64,000 nucleotides of DNA from Alphaproteobacteria bacterium (GTDB lineage Bacteria > Pseudomonadota > Alphaproteobacteria > Micavibrionales > Micavibrionaceae), in assembly GCA_024279035.1 (NCBI GenBank), contig JAJRSA010000032.1:87652-151651 (forward strand), written 5' to 3'. Of this stretch, positions 33,011 to 42,652 are shown piece after piece. A program made the position numbers and the translations under genes. Positions within the stretch are counted from its first letter, which is position 1. The number at the start of each line of letters is the position of its first letter. The notes below the pieces were generated by a model that was not told the DNA's origin, searched no databases, and saw nothing but the letters and a program-made list of their open reading frames with translations.

Positions 33011-33090
33011 ACCACGGATGGACACAGATTAACACGGATATTTTTCTTAACTGTCATAAACATCTGTGTCCATCCGTGTTCATCTGTGGT
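33011..33090. repeat. Imperfect 29-bp inverted repeat between operon segments
   Basis: ACCACGGATGGACACAGAT... at 33011-33039 is inverted with a few mismatches at 33062-33090, with a 22-base loop. The sequence family (ccacggatg-aacacggat) is a dispersed intergenic repeat in many bacteria. It lies 10 bp after the NeuD-like gene and 30 bp before the next, where it could attenuate transcription. Confidence 0.75.
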
Positions 33091-33120
33091 AAAAAAATTT
33101 AATTTTACAGGAGACAAATA

Positions 33121-34029
33121 ATGAATTTCCCCCCGATTAAATGGCAGAAAAAAGGACTTGTGATTGAGCCGAATATAGATATCTGGTGGATGAAAACGCA
33201 TGCGATGTTGCCTACACCCTATCATGTCGAGGGGAGTCTCTATCGCATTTATTTTGCAGGGCGCAATGAAGAAAATCAATCACATATTGGCTATGCATTG
33301 ATTGATATGGAGGCGCCTCAACAGGTGCTTGAGTATAGCCAAGATGCGGTGCTGTGTCCGGGACGATTGGGGACGTTTGATGATAATGGGGTGTTGGCCT
33401 CGTGTGTGTTGCCTCAGGGGGACGATCTTTTGATGTACACCATCGGCTTTAAACCCGGGGGGACAACCCGTATGGATTTGTTTGGGGGGGTGGCGATCAG
33501 TCAAGATAATGGACAAAGCTTTGAGCGTTGGTCAGAAGCACCCATCATTGAGCGTAATCGTGTTAATCCCTTTATCAATACAGCGCCGTGGGTGATTAAA
33601 GAAGAACAGGGCTTTCGGATGTATTATGTGGCGGGGACAGAATGGGTTCATAAAGACCTCCCTCGCTATAATATCCAGACAGCCACCTCTGAAGATGGAA
33701 AGCATTGGGATCGGGATGGTACGGTTGCTATTGATTTTGCAGAGGGAGAAAACGCACTTGCTCGTCCGTACGTTATAAAGGAAAACGATCTGTACCGTAT
33801 GTGGTTTTCTTCTAAAGGTGAATATTATCTTCCTCGTTATGCGGAATCCGAAGACGGAGTACACTGGACTCGTTATGATAATGTCATTGATTTGAAACCC
33901 ACCCCAAACAGTCCTGATGAAGAGATGATCTGTTATCCTGTTGTCCTCAAACATAAAGGGCAACATATTATGTTTTATAATGGAAATGGCTATGGACAAA
34001 ATGGTATTTGTCTGGCCGTTGAGGAATAG
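33121..34029 (+). CDS. Beta-propeller, glycosidase-like protein
   Basis: A 302-residue protein with repeated blades of the kind seen in GH32/GH43-type five-bladed propellers: YRIYFAGRNEENQSHIGYA, FRMYYVAG, ATSEDGKHWDR, YRMWFSS, ESEDGVHWTRY and HIMFYNGNGYG. The recurrent S-x-D-G-x-x-W motif marks the blade turns. No signal peptide is visible, so it would act in the cytoplasm, unusual for a glycan hydrolase. It might process nucleotide- or lipid-linked sugar. Such proteins occur in O-antigen and capsule loci without known function. Confidence 0.7.
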   Translation: MNFPPIKWQKKGLVIEPNIDIWWMKTHAMLPTPYHVEGSLYRIYFAGRNEENQSHIGYALIDMEAPQQVLEYSQDAVLCPGRLGTFDDNGVLASCVLPQGDDLLMYTIGFKPGGTTRMDLFGGVAISQDNGQSFERWSEAPIIERNRVNPFINTAPWVIKEEQGFRMYYVAGTEWVHKDLPRYNIQTATSEDGKHWDRDGTVAIDFAEGENALARPYVIKENDLYRMWFSSKGEYYLPRYAESEDGVHWTRYDNVIDLKPTPNSPDEEMICYPVVLKHKGQHIMFYNGNGYGQNGICLAVEE

Positions 34030-34038
34030 AGGTCATCC

Positions 34039-34743
34039 ATGAAATCAATCGCTATTATGCAACCAACTTTTTTGCCGTGGATCGGTTATTTTACACTTAT
34101 TGAACGGGTGGATGAGTTTATTCTCTTTGATCATGTCCAGTTTGAAAAGCGGAGCTGGCAACAACGTAATAAGATTAAAACGCCAAATGGAGCGATATGG
34201 CTCAGCGTGCCTGTGTCCACTAAAGGCAAACAGGATCAATCCATCAAGGAGGCTGAAATTCTCTATGAGGGAGATAAAAACCCGCTTGATAAAATCATGA
34301 AATCTATTGAACTGAATTATAAAAAAGCACCCTTTTATACGCACTATGCACAAGATCTCTCTGCATTTTTTCAAGAAAAACCTCAATATATAGCACAGTT
34401 GAATGAAACACTTATAAGGTGGGTGTGTAATTTACTAGAGATAAAAACCCCGTTGATTCATTCTTCAACATTAGGTGTCTCTGGAAAAAAAGAAGATTTA
34501 TTGGTCGATATTTGCCAAAAAAGAGAGGCGACACACTATATTTCCCCCCCAGGATCAAAAGCTTATTTAGATCAGTCTGATGCTTTTGATCGTGTGGATA
34601 TTGACCTCTCCTATTATGAATATCCTCATCCTTACTATACCCAACTTCATGGTGACTTTGAGCCGTATATGTGCATATTGGACTTATTGTTCAATGAAGG
34701 TGATCAAAGTGCCAAAATCATGAAAAAATCTCTCTATGTCTGA
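34039..34743 (+). CDS. WbqC-like family protein
   Basis: A 234-residue protein of the WbqC family, recognised by its start IAIMQPTFLPWIGYF, then FDHVQFEKRSWQQRNKIKT and the WLSVPV strand. These proteins are common in O-antigen/capsule and sugar-nucleotide loci; a role in N-acyl or amino-acid transfer to sugars has been suggested, but activity is not settled. It overlaps the ABC transporter gene by 8 bp, so both are translationally coupled. Confidence 0.85.
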   Translation: MKSIAIMQPTFLPWIGYFTLIERVDEFILFDHVQFEKRSWQQRNKIKTPNGAIWLSVPVSTKGKQDQSIKEAEILYEGDKNPLDKIMKSIELNYKKAPFYTHYAQDLSAFFQEKPQYIAQLNETLIRWVCNLLEIKTPLIHSSTLGVSGKKEDLLVDICQKREATHYISPPGSKAYLDQSDAFDRVDIDLSYYEYPHPYYTQLHGDFEPYMCILDLLFNEGDQSAKIMKKSLYV

Positions 34744-36433
34744 CTATACACAAAAATCATCTCTGGCGCTTCTTGCCCATTTTATCAGTATTTATCCCTT
34801 ACGGTTTCTTGTTGTCTTGATCGCTTTGTTGATCGCGGGTGTCGTAGAGACCATAGGAATAGGGGCGTTATTGCCTCTTTTGAATGTTGTATTGGATATG
34901 AGCGGGACGCAAGAGCCTAGCGTTTTGACTCATATTATGGACACTATTTTTGGTCTTTTGGGGATTGAACAAAACTTCCAAAACTTACTTTTAATCATTG
35001 TCGTTACGATATCCCTCAAAGCTTTTGTAATTTTCCAAGCTTTAAAAATTGTCTCCTATATTGCTGTTGATATTACCTATGATCTGCGTCAAAAATTCAT
35101 TGGATCGTTGATGGGCGCAAAATGGAGTTATTATAGTGGGCTAGATATAGGAGAATCTGCGAATGCGATTGCCACAGAATCTGACTATGCAGGCCAGTTT
35201 TGTGCCATTATGGGAAAAACATTGTCTGCGAGTATTCAGGCATGTATTTACACCCTTATTGCTTTTTCCGTAGATTGGAAAATTAGTTTAGCCGCGATTG
35301 TAATGGGGGCTTTGGCGGCTTTTATCCTCAAATTCATTGTTCGTATGGCACGAGATGCAGGGAATGTAATGGCAGAGACCCTAAACAATCTTCTCTCTCG
35401 TTTAAATGCCTCTTTGTCAGGAGCAAAACCGATTAAAGCCATGGGGGAAGAAGGGCGTTATATTGATCTCTTGAAGGCGGATACACTTGATCTTCAAACT
35501 GCGCGCAAGAAATTCACGCTTTCTGCGCTTTTACTTAACCTTATTCACGAACCTCTTTTGGTGCTGTTGATGGCTATAGGTTTGTTTTGGGCATATAATT
35601 TTGCTGATTATCCGATGAGTGAGTTGTTTATGATGGCCTTCCTCTTCAATCGATTACTTAGCCAAGTCAATATGGTTCAAAATCACTATCAGAAAACCGC
35701 TATCTTTGAAGGGGCTGTCAATGGCATTTTAAAGAAGATACAGCTTGCGACACAGCAGGTAGAAAAAATGTCAGGGACAGAGATCCCCGTTTTGGACAAA
35801 GAGATAAAATTTAAAGATCTCTCACTTGCTTATGGAGAGGATGTCATCTTACATCAGTTGAGTGAGAAGATCCCTGCGCATAAAATGACAGTTGTGTTTG
35901 GTCCCTCGGGATCAGGAAAAAGTACATTATTAGATGCAACCTTGGGGCTTCTCCCCCCCGATAAAGGACAAATTTATATTGATGATGTGTCGCTTGAGAC
36001 GTTGGATATTCAAAAATGGCGGCGCATGATTGGCTATGTTCCTCAAGAGAATTTCCTCTTTAATGAGAGCATTGCAACCAATGTGACATTAGGTGACCAA
36101 ACAATCAAAGACACAGATATTATAGAGGCGCTTAAGACCGCCAATGCATGGGAATTTGTCCAAGAACTAGAGGAAGGAATACACTATAATGTTGGTGAGC
36201 GCGGAGGGAAATTATCAGGCGGACAACGCCAACGGATAGCTCTGGCGCGTGCCTTAGTCCGCAAGCCCTCTCTCCTTATTTTAGATGAAGCGACTAGTGG
36301 ATTAGATCAAGAAAATGATCAGGCTATTATGAGTGCCCTCAAGGCGATGCTCCCAGAGATCACAATCATTTTAATCTCTCATGATCCCAAAATTTTAGAG
36401 CGCGCTGATTATGTGATTAGACTGGATAAATGA
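34736..36433 (+). CDS. ABC transporter, fused permease and ATPase (MsbA/PglK-type exporter)
   Basis: A 565-residue half-transporter. Six membrane spans lie in residues about 15-310. The nucleotide-binding domain has Walker A GPSGSGKST, Q-loop YVPQENFLF, signature LSGGQRQRIALARAL, Walker B LLILDEATSGLD and the switch His of ISHD. In this context it may flip a lipid-linked glycan, as PglK does for the Campylobacter N-glycan. It overlaps the WbqC-like gene by 8 bp and is followed by a palindromic repeat that probably ends or separates the unit. Confidence 0.88.
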   Translation: MSDYTQKSSLALLAHFISIYPLRFLVVLIALLIAGVVETIGIGALLPLLNVVLDMSGTQEPSVLTHIMDTIFGLLGIEQNFQNLLLIIVVTISLKAFVIFQALKIVSYIAVDITYDLRQKFIGSLMGAKWSYYSGLDIGESANAIATESDYAGQFCAIMGKTLSASIQACIYTLIAFSVDWKISLAAIVMGALAAFILKFIVRMARDAGNVMAETLNNLLSRLNASLSGAKPIKAMGEEGRYIDLLKADTLDLQTARKKFTLSALLLNLIHEPLLVLLMAIGLFWAYNFADYPMSELFMMAFLFNRLLSQVNMVQNHYQKTAIFEGAVNGILKKIQLATQQVEKMSGTEIPVLDKEIKFKDLSLAYGEDVILHQLSEKIPAHKMTVVFGPSGSGKSTLLDATLGLLPPDKGQIYIDDVSLETLDIQKWRRMIGYVPQENFLFNESIATNVTLGDQTIKDTDIIEALKTANAWEFVQELEEGIHYNVGERGGKLSGGQRQRIALARALVRKPSLLILDEATSGLDQENDQAIMSALKAMLPEITIILISHDPKILERADYVIRLDK

Positions 36434-36472
36434 TCGTGCTTTTTATCAAAAATTGGAGATCTTCCACAGGCC

Positions 36473-36540
36473 GTCATCCTGAACTTGTTTCAAGATCTCA
36501 GGCTTATATGCATCAGATCCTGAAACAAGTTCAGGATGAC
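36473..36540. repeat. 26-bp inverted repeat of the GTCATCCTGAACTTG family
   Basis: GTCATCCTGAACTTGTTTCA... at 36473-36498 is inverted at 36515-36540 with one mismatch in 26 bp and a 16-base loop. A single half-copy of the same unit lies at 50626-50651. The element sits between the ABC transporter and the next gene, whose ribosome binding site begins two bases after the right arm. Confidence 0.88.
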
Positions 36541-36553
36541 GAAGGAGGCAAGC

Positions 36554-38215
36554 ATGCGTCCAGCTCTTAATAAAAATTGTCATCAGATGGGTTTTCTCGA
36601 TGACCCCAAATACAGATGGGAAAAGGATGTTTCACAGACATATACACTTCATTTCTGGCGTCATAAAGCCTTCAATGTTGGTCTGTCTCAAGATATTACA
36701 AAAGCAGAGAGCTTGAATGAGGTCATAAACAGAGTTAAACAACGCCTAAAAAATAATGTAGAGTATACAAGCGGTGTCTTTGAAAGTGCTGACTATTATG
36801 TCGCATGGGTTGATCATATTCGCGCTATGCCTATTTATTATACACTTAAAGAAGATGCGTTTTACCTCTCAAACAACGCACATATGTTACGAGACAAAGC
36901 ACAGTTAGATACATTTGATGAAAACGCCGAGCTTGAGTTTGGACTCTCTGGCTATGTCGTCGGATCAAAAACATTGCTCAAAGATCTCTATACCCTTCAA
37001 CCCGGTGAGTTTTTAGTGTGGGATAAAAAAGAAAAAGCGCTCCACACGCACCATTATTTTGAATATAAACCTGATTTCTCTCAGGAGACCTCTTGGGCGG
37101 ACAATGAACAAAAGCTAGGCGATATTTTGGATGCTTTGATCCAAAAGACAATTCAAAATGCCAACGGAAAAACGATCTGGGTGCCTCTAAGCGCAGGATT
37201 AGATTCACGGATATTACTTTGCAAGCTCCACGAGCATGGCTACGAGAATATTCAAACATTCACCTATGGTCCAAAATATAATTTTGAAGCCAAACACGCT
37301 AAAAAAATTGCCCACACATTGGATGTCCCATGGCAGATGATAACACTCTCTTCTAAAACCTTAAAAAATTATTTTGACAGTGATATGCGCAAAGAATTTT
37401 GGGCCTATGCAGATGGGTTGAAAACCATTCCTTGTATGAGAGAATTTTCAGCTATTTATTATCTGTACAAGAATAAGATCGCACAAGCAGGAGATATCTT
37501 CCTCAATGGACAATCAGGCGATTATATCACAGGGGGGCATATTCCTGCGCAGTGGTGTAGTGATACACCTCAAAGCGTAGACGCTTTTATGACCCAACTT
37601 ATAGAGAAGCATTATGATCTTTGGTTTGATCTCAAAACGCCAAAAAATATCATGGATATGAAAGAGAGTATCTTATCTCTCTTGCCTGACTCTGCGCGGA
37701 CACTTAAAACGGGGCTGGAATGTGCCTATTATAGTGAAATATGGGAGTATAAAGGCCGCCAAATCTGTTACGTCGTCAATGGGCAACGTACCTATGAGTT
37801 TTTTGGGTATGAATGGGATATGCCCTTGTGGGAAAAGACGTTGGTTGATTTCTGTCAGAATTTACCGATCGCTCAAAAGAAAGATCAAGCCCTCTATAAA
37901 AAATATCTCAAAACCTACAACTACAAAGGCCTCTTTCCCGAAAAAGAACCCTATATATGGCGCTGGCCTCTCCCCATGTTATGGGTTGTCGGTGTGGCAC
38001 AAATCATTGGAGTTTTAAGGGGAAAAAGAGCCAAAAACATGTTTTATACCCGTATGAAATATTATGGGCACTATGCTAATCAATATGTATTTTTTTCTAA
38101 AGCTCTTCATATAAAAACCTATAAAAAGTGTAGAAGTGTTGTTTCTCTTTATATTCCCGTCTGGCAAGCGGAGAATAACCCACATTCAAAATACCTATGC
38201 TTTAAATATATGTGA
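36554..38215 (+). CDS. Asparagine synthase-like amidotransferase
   Basis: A 553-residue protein related to class B asparagine synthetases. The synthase domain has the PP-loop WVPLSAGLDSRILL at about 208-221, with SAGLDS in place of SGGxDS, and GQSGDYITGG later. The N-terminal half resembles the glutaminase domain fold, but there is no Cys at position 2, so glutamine would not be hydrolysed in the usual way. Such variants adenylate and amidate carboxyl groups of sugars (WbpS-like) or peptides. The start at 36554 has AAGGAGG five bases upstream; an ATG at 36536 lies inside the palindromic repeat. Its last 21 bp overlap a convergent gene. Confidence 0.75.
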   Translation: MRPALNKNCHQMGFLDDPKYRWEKDVSQTYTLHFWRHKAFNVGLSQDITKAESLNEVINRVKQRLKNNVEYTSGVFESADYYVAWVDHIRAMPIYYTLKEDAFYLSNNAHMLRDKAQLDTFDENAELEFGLSGYVVGSKTLLKDLYTLQPGEFLVWDKKEKALHTHHYFEYKPDFSQETSWADNEQKLGDILDALIQKTIQNANGKTIWVPLSAGLDSRILLCKLHEHGYENIQTFTYGPKYNFEAKHAKKIAHTLDVPWQMITLSSKTLKNYFDSDMRKEFWAYADGLKTIPCMREFSAIYYLYKNKIAQAGDIFLNGQSGDYITGGHIPAQWCSDTPQSVDAFMTQLIEKHYDLWFDLKTPKNIMDMKESILSLLPDSARTLKTGLECAYYSEIWEYKGRQICYVVNGQRTYEFFGYEWDMPLWEKTLVDFCQNLPIAQKKDQALYKKYLKTYNYKGLFPEKEPYIWRWPLPMLWVVGVAQIIGVLRGKRAKNMFYTRMKYYGHYANQYVFFSKALHIKTYKKCRSVVSLYIPVWQAENNPHSKYLCFKYM

Positions 38216-39517
38216 TCCCATTAAGTTGCGTGATGCAAAGGCATTGCGTGTATCTATGATCAGGTCAGCCTTTGTAGAGATGTCTTGATAGGGGAGAATG
38301 TCGTGGTCAGTGAGAAGAAGCACAAGATCACTTTCTTCTATCGCCTTGTTTATATGTGCTACACTTTTTAATCCTGTAAAGTCGGGGTAATCTCTTAAAG
38401 GTGTTATTTCTGGTACATGGGGATCATAGTAACTGATATGAGCCCCCTGCTTTTGGAGGGATTGCATAATGGGGAAGGCAGGAGACTCTCTTTGGTCATT
38501 AATATTCTTTTTGTATGCCACCCCTAGAATTAAAATCTGAGCCCCGTTAACGGCCAGAGATTTTTGATCATTTAAGGCCTGTATGGCTTGATCTACAATA
38601 TAAAAAGGCATGGCAGTGTTAATCTCTCCTGCCAACTCAATAAACCGTGTTGGTGTATCAATTTCACGCGCTTTCCATGTGAGATAAAAAGGGTCTATAG
38701 GAATACAATGTCCTCCCAGACCTGGCCCTGGGTAGAAAGGCATATAGCCGAAAGGCTTTGTTTTGGCGCCCTCAATAACATCCCATATATCAATCCCCAT
38801 TTTGGTATAGATAACTTTCAACTCATTGATAAGGGCAATATTGACGGCTCTGAATATATTCTCAGTGAGTTTAATAGCCTCTGCCGTTGAAGAGCTAGAG
38901 ACAGGAACAACATTGTCCAAGAAATTTTCGTAGTATGCTGTGGCAAGTGAGCGTTCTGTATCTGTATCTGCGCCCACAATTTTAGGGATTGTTGAGGTTT
39001 CAAAGCTTGGATTTCCAGGGTCTTCACGCTCAGGAGAGAAGGCGAGATAGAAATCTCTTCCTGCGACAAGATTTGACTCTTGCTCTAAAAGAGGCTTGAC
39101 CTCACCTTGTAAAGTCCCTGGATACGTTGTGGACTCTAAAATAACCAGCTGTTCTTTTCGTAGAGTAGTGGCGATGTTTTTTGTGGAGTTAAGAATATAG
39201 GACAGGTCTGGTTCTTTATATGCATTAAGGGGCGTAGGCACACAAATAACGATAACATCGGCCTCTTTTAAACGCGTGAAGTCAGAGGTTGCTTCGAACA
39301 AACCAGCCTTTCTATGTGTTTCAATGATGTGATGAGGGACAGTATCAAGATAGCTTTCCCCTCTGTTTAGACGTTCAATTTTGTCATCTGCGATATCAAA
39401 ACCGAGGACTCTACCTTTCGCACGACAAATAGAATGCATGAGAGGTAATCCGACATACCCAAGACCAATAATCCCTGTGAGGGTGGTGTTTGCTTTTATG
39501 TTATGTTCAAGAGTCAT
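38195..39517 (-). CDS. wbpA: UDP-N-acetylglucosamine 6-dehydrogenase (WbpA type)
   Basis: A 440-residue sugar-nucleotide dehydrogenase. The Rossmann start is GIIGLGYVGLP, later YLAFSPERED and the catalytic Cys in GPGLGGHCIPIDPFYLTWK, wording specific to the WbpA/WbpO branch that makes UDP-GlcNAc-uronate or UDP-GalNAc-uronate. It heads, on the minus strand, the distal end of an operon with two GT4 glycosyltransferases; it overlaps the upstream glycosyltransferase by 11 bp. It is distinct from AlgD at the left of the window, so the cell makes at least two uronate precursors. Confidence 0.88.
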   Translation of the reverse strand: MTLEHNIKANTTLTGIIGLGYVGLPLMHSICRAKGRVLGFDIADDKIERLNRGESYLDTVPHHIIETHRKAGLFEATSDFTRLKEADVIVICVPTPLNAYKEPDLSYILNSTKNIATTLRKEQLVILESTTYPGTLQGEVKPLLEQESNLVAGRDFYLAFSPEREDPGNPSFETSTIPKIVGADTDTERSLATAYYENFLDNVVPVSSSSTAEAIKLTENIFRAVNIALINELKVIYTKMGIDIWDVIEGAKTKPFGYMPFYPGPGLGGHCIPIDPFYLTWKAREIDTPTRFIELAGEINTAMPFYIVDQAIQALNDQKSLAVNGAQILILGVAYKKNINDQRESPAFPIMQSLQKQGAHISYYDPHVPEITPLRDYPDFTGLKSVAHINKAIEESDLVLLLTDHDILPYQDISTKADLIIDTRNAFASRNLMGSHIFKA

Positions 39518-40709
39518 GCATTTGGTGATTTGTTATGAGTTTGTTTATAAGGCTCTTATAATGGGTGTAAATCATATCTTGTCCAGCATTTTTATGAATG
39601 TTTTTTGAGATTTCAAGGCGTTGTGTCTCCGATAAAAGCATAGTTTTTTCTATGGCGTGTGCCCATTGTTTTGGCTCTTTGATATCACATAAAAAACCAT
39701 TTTTAGCGTCTTCAATCCATTCACAAAAGGCAGGTTCATCTTGATTGGCAATGACAGGAAGTCCACAGCTCATCGCCTCCATCATAGGTGTCCCAAACCC
39801 TTCATTCCATGCGGGCATGAGGTAGAGATCTCCTGCCTTCATATAGTCTTCTGCTAAGACAAAATCGGTGACCAAATGAACACGGTCTTCTACCTCATAA
39901 TTTGTAATTAAAACCTTTAGTTTGTGGATGTAGTCTCTATCTCGTTCCCACAGAGGGCCATCTGCAATGAGAGGGCCTGCTATAAGGGCAACAAAGGAAG
40001 GAGGAAGATGGTTGAGAATCTCTATCATCAGAATTTGATTTTTTTGTGGCATTATTTTTGCCACGTTCACAAGAATGATCTGATCATTAGAAAAATGAGA
40101 ACACTGGGCTCTTGATTTTTTCTTTTCTTCAGAAGAAGGAATGCAAAATTTATGCTCATCAATGGGATTAGGGCGACGCCATATTTTTGAAGGATCAAGA
40201 CCTGTATTAAGGCACTTTTTCTCCATGTCTTGTGTTAAGGCAATGACCATAAGTCTTGTTAGGCGCGGTGTTCTAAAGAAAAAGAAAATTTTTTGTTGGT
40301 GAGGGGCATTTGCTGTCACAAGCTCTAATAAAACAGGAATATTTCTAATCTTTGCCCAAACGAGCGCAGCGGCTGTGCCTCCCGAATGTCCTGCAATATG
40401 GAGAAGATCTATATTTTGTCTTCGGCTGAGCGCCCACAGTGTTTGCAGAAACTCACATTGATAGATAAGCGCTTGTTTATAGCGATGAGGCACGCCTCTT
40501 ATTTTATGCACCCATCCTGCAATAATCCGTTGGACAGGAACGCCATCATGTTCGTATTTTTTACTGTGTGTGTGCTCTACTCCGTTGCAAATAACCTCTA
40601 AATGATAGCCTTTGAGCCATTTATAAAGCCGTGGAATACGCACACCCGGCCCTGAATATTCAGGGGGGAATTTACTCATGACCAGAAGAATATTTTTGGA
40701 GTTTGTCAT
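39507..40709 (-). CDS. Glycosyltransferase, GT4 family
   Basis: A 400-residue GT-B glycosyltransferase. It starts NILLVMSKFPPEYSGPGVRIPRL, has HIAGHSGG in the acceptor half, and in the donor half NVAKIMPQKNQ and PAWNEGFGTPMMEAMSCGLPVIA with the conserved Glu pair. It likely extends a lipid-linked surface glycan. It overlaps wbpA by 11 bp and the next upstream glycosyltransferase by 4 bp, so the three are an operon. Confidence 0.85.
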   Translation of the reverse strand: MTNSKNILLVMSKFPPEYSGPGVRIPRLYKWLKGYHLEVICNGVEHTHSKKYEHDGVPVQRIIAGWVHKIRGVPHRYKQALIYQCEFLQTLWALSRRQNIDLLHIAGHSGGTAAALVWAKIRNIPVLLELVTANAPHQQKIFFFFRTPRLTRLMVIALTQDMEKKCLNTGLDPSKIWRRPNPIDEHKFCIPSSEEKKKSRAQCSHFSNDQIILVNVAKIMPQKNQILMIEILNHLPPSFVALIAGPLIADGPLWERDRDYIHKLKVLITNYEVEDRVHLVTDFVLAEDYMKAGDLYLMPAWNEGFGTPMMEAMSCGLPVIANQDEPAFCEWIEDAKNGFLCDIKEPKQWAHAIEKTMLLSETQRLEISKNIHKNAGQDMIYTHYKSLINKLITNHQMHDS

Positions 40710-41797
40710 TGGATCAAAGCCTCAAATCGTTTTTGGAACTGAACCCCAATCTTATCAACATGAAAATCCAAGGCGCGTTCTTTTTGCATCGCAGGAGGGT
40801 TTTTGGTGAGCGTTGTTTCAATAGCATCTGTAATAGAGGCGCTGTCTCCAATTGGACACAGCGTTCCATATTTCCCATTGTCTAGAATCTCCGCAGGGCC
40901 TGAGGGACAGTCAGTTGCCACAATGTTTAATCCGCAATAGAGAGCCTCTACAATCACATTACAAAACCCTTCCCATGCCGATGTCATGATAAAAAGATCG
41001 GCTTGTTTGAGGTAGGAGAGGGGCGTATCAACAAAGCCTGTAAAGGTTACATTCTGTTCGATCTCAAGTGTGTTGGCCATCTCTTTCAATGGGACGTCCA
41101 AAAATCCTGTCCCAAGAATAACAAGATGAGCCGTTTTGTTCTTTTGGTGATAGAGCGCAAAAGCCTTCAAAAGCGTAGGATAATCCTTTTGAGGGACAAG
41201 ACGCCCTGAGGTTATGATTTTTACACCAGCATGCTCTGGAAAAACAGAGGGTATGTTCGACTCCAAATTATCACTAATCACGGGATTATAAATTGTTTCA
41301 AGATGCACGTCTTTCAGGGCAGGAATACGCTTTTTTAAATCCTGACAGACACCATTCGATATCCCAATAACATGCTCACTCATGGGGTATAGCCAAGAAA
41401 TAAGCCGTGTCCACATGAAATGGGAGAGCTTATTTTTAGAGGCTAAATTGCGTGTTAAATGATTACGTTCACTGATGACAATTTTTGATGTGCGATTCCC
41501 ACTGAAAAACCGTGCAAGGAGCGCAACCACATTCACATGATAGAGCGCAGAGAAGAGAATATCAGGGCTGTCTTTCTTGAGGTAGAGCGCTAAATCTTTG
41601 AGACCATAGAGAGATCTGGATTTTTTAAAATCATGAACAGTCACAGCGGGCGCAATCAGATCTTTATATAAGCCTGTTCCATCCAATAAAATCAAATCTG
41701 TACGATGCCCTTTGGATGCAAACCAATTGGCCAAATTGATGATCATTTTTTGAGCACCCCCCCCTTTAAGGTCGGGAATAAGAAAGGCTATATGCAT
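40706..41797 (-). CDS. Glycosyltransferase, GT4 family
   Basis: A 363-residue GT-B glycosyltransferase: N-terminal LIPDLKGGGAQKMIINLA, donor-site TSGRLVPQKDYPTLLKA and SAWEGFCNVIVEALYCGLNIVATD. I choose the ATG at 41797 because it gives the normal GT4 start; the frame extends further only through a TTG. It is the first gene of the minus-strand operon with the second GT4 and wbpA, and diverges from a methyltransferase gene 75 bp away. Confidence 0.85.
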   Translation of the reverse strand: MHIAFLIPDLKGGGAQKMIINLANWFASKGHRTDLILLDGTGLYKDLIAPAVTVHDFKKSRSLYGLKDLALYLKKDSPDILFSALYHVNVVALLARFFSGNRTSKIVISERNHLTRNLASKNKLSHFMWTRLISWLYPMSEHVIGISNGVCQDLKKRIPALKDVHLETIYNPVISDNLESNIPSVFPEHAGVKIITSGRLVPQKDYPTLLKAFALYHQKNKTAHLVILGTGFLDVPLKEMANTLEIEQNVTFTGFVDTPLSYLKQADLFIMTSAWEGFCNVIVEALYCGLNIVATDCPSGPAEILDNGKYGTLCPIGDSASITDAIETTLTKNPPAMQKERALDFHVDKIGVQFQKRFEALIQ

Positions 41798-41872
41798 GAG
41801 GTCTTTGCGTGTTATAAATTTATATGCTTTATACAAAGTATAAAATATCTAAACCAAAAAGGATACTCTCAC

Positions 41873-42652
41873 ATGTCGCTTAAACCCGTCACGATTCTAA
41901 AAAACACTCTGAAGCGGAAAAACTTGTCTGTGATGATTGGAAAAGTGTTGGTACGATTTCAAGAGTCTTCTCCAAAAAAGAGCCATGACGACGTGCAGGC
42001 ATGGTGTCAACACCATGCTCAGCCCTATGACGTATTTTTGAATTCTCTTGATGGCGCGTTATGGGCAGAGACTCAAGAGGTTTGTAAGGCACTCAAAGAC
42101 ACAGCCCAAGAGAAGCTTAAATCTCTTCCCATTGATATGGGTGGAGGAGGAAATTACCCATTGCTCTATTTTTTTACCCGATACATAAAGGCTCAAACTG
42201 TTGTCGAAACAGGCGTTGCGGCAGGGTGGTCGAGTCAAGCCATTCTCACGGCTCTTCAAAAAAATGGACATAACGGACATCTATACTCAAGCGATTTCCC
42301 GTATTTTAGACATGAAAACCCAGAGGAGCTTGTAGGCTATGTTGTTGATGAGGCGCTCAAGACAGACTGGAGTCTCTTCATTGACGGCGATGAACACAAC
42401 CTCCCTAAAATTGCCGCGACTGTAGAGCAAATCGACCTCTTCCACTATGACAGCGACAAAAGCTATAAAGGACGTTCTTTGGCCACAGACCTTTTAAGTC
42501 CGAAATTCTATCATAAAAGCATTGTGATCTTTGATGATATTCAAGACAATGCCCATTTCAAAGATTATGTCACAGACAATGAGATTCCTTTTAAGGTTTT
42601 TGAGTTTGGAGGAAAATATATTGGGTTTATTGGGGTGTTTTTAGAAGATTAA
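41873..42652 (+). CDS. Class I SAM-dependent methyltransferase
   Basis: A 259-residue methyltransferase of the group used in glycan and antibiotic loci. The SAM-binding motif is VVETGVAAGWSSQAIL, followed by HLYSSDFP and the LFHYDSDKSYKG and IVIFDDIQDN strands (acid residues for a metal or substrate). The ATG at 41873 has AAAAGGA nine bases upstream. It may O-methylate a sugar of the adjacent glycan operon. Its last 26 bp overlap a convergent gene. Confidence 0.8.
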   Translation: MSLKPVTILKNTLKRKNLSVMIGKVLVRFQESSPKKSHDDVQAWCQHHAQPYDVFLNSLDGALWAETQEVCKALKDTAQEKLKSLPIDMGGGGNYPLLYFFTRYIKAQTVVETGVAAGWSSQAILTALQKNGHNGHLYSSDFPYFRHENPEELVGYVVDEALKTDWSLFIDGDEHNLPKIAATVEQIDLFHYDSDKSYKGRSLATDLLSPKFYHKSIVIFDDIQDNAHFKDYVTDNEIPFKVFEFGGKYIGFIGVFLED

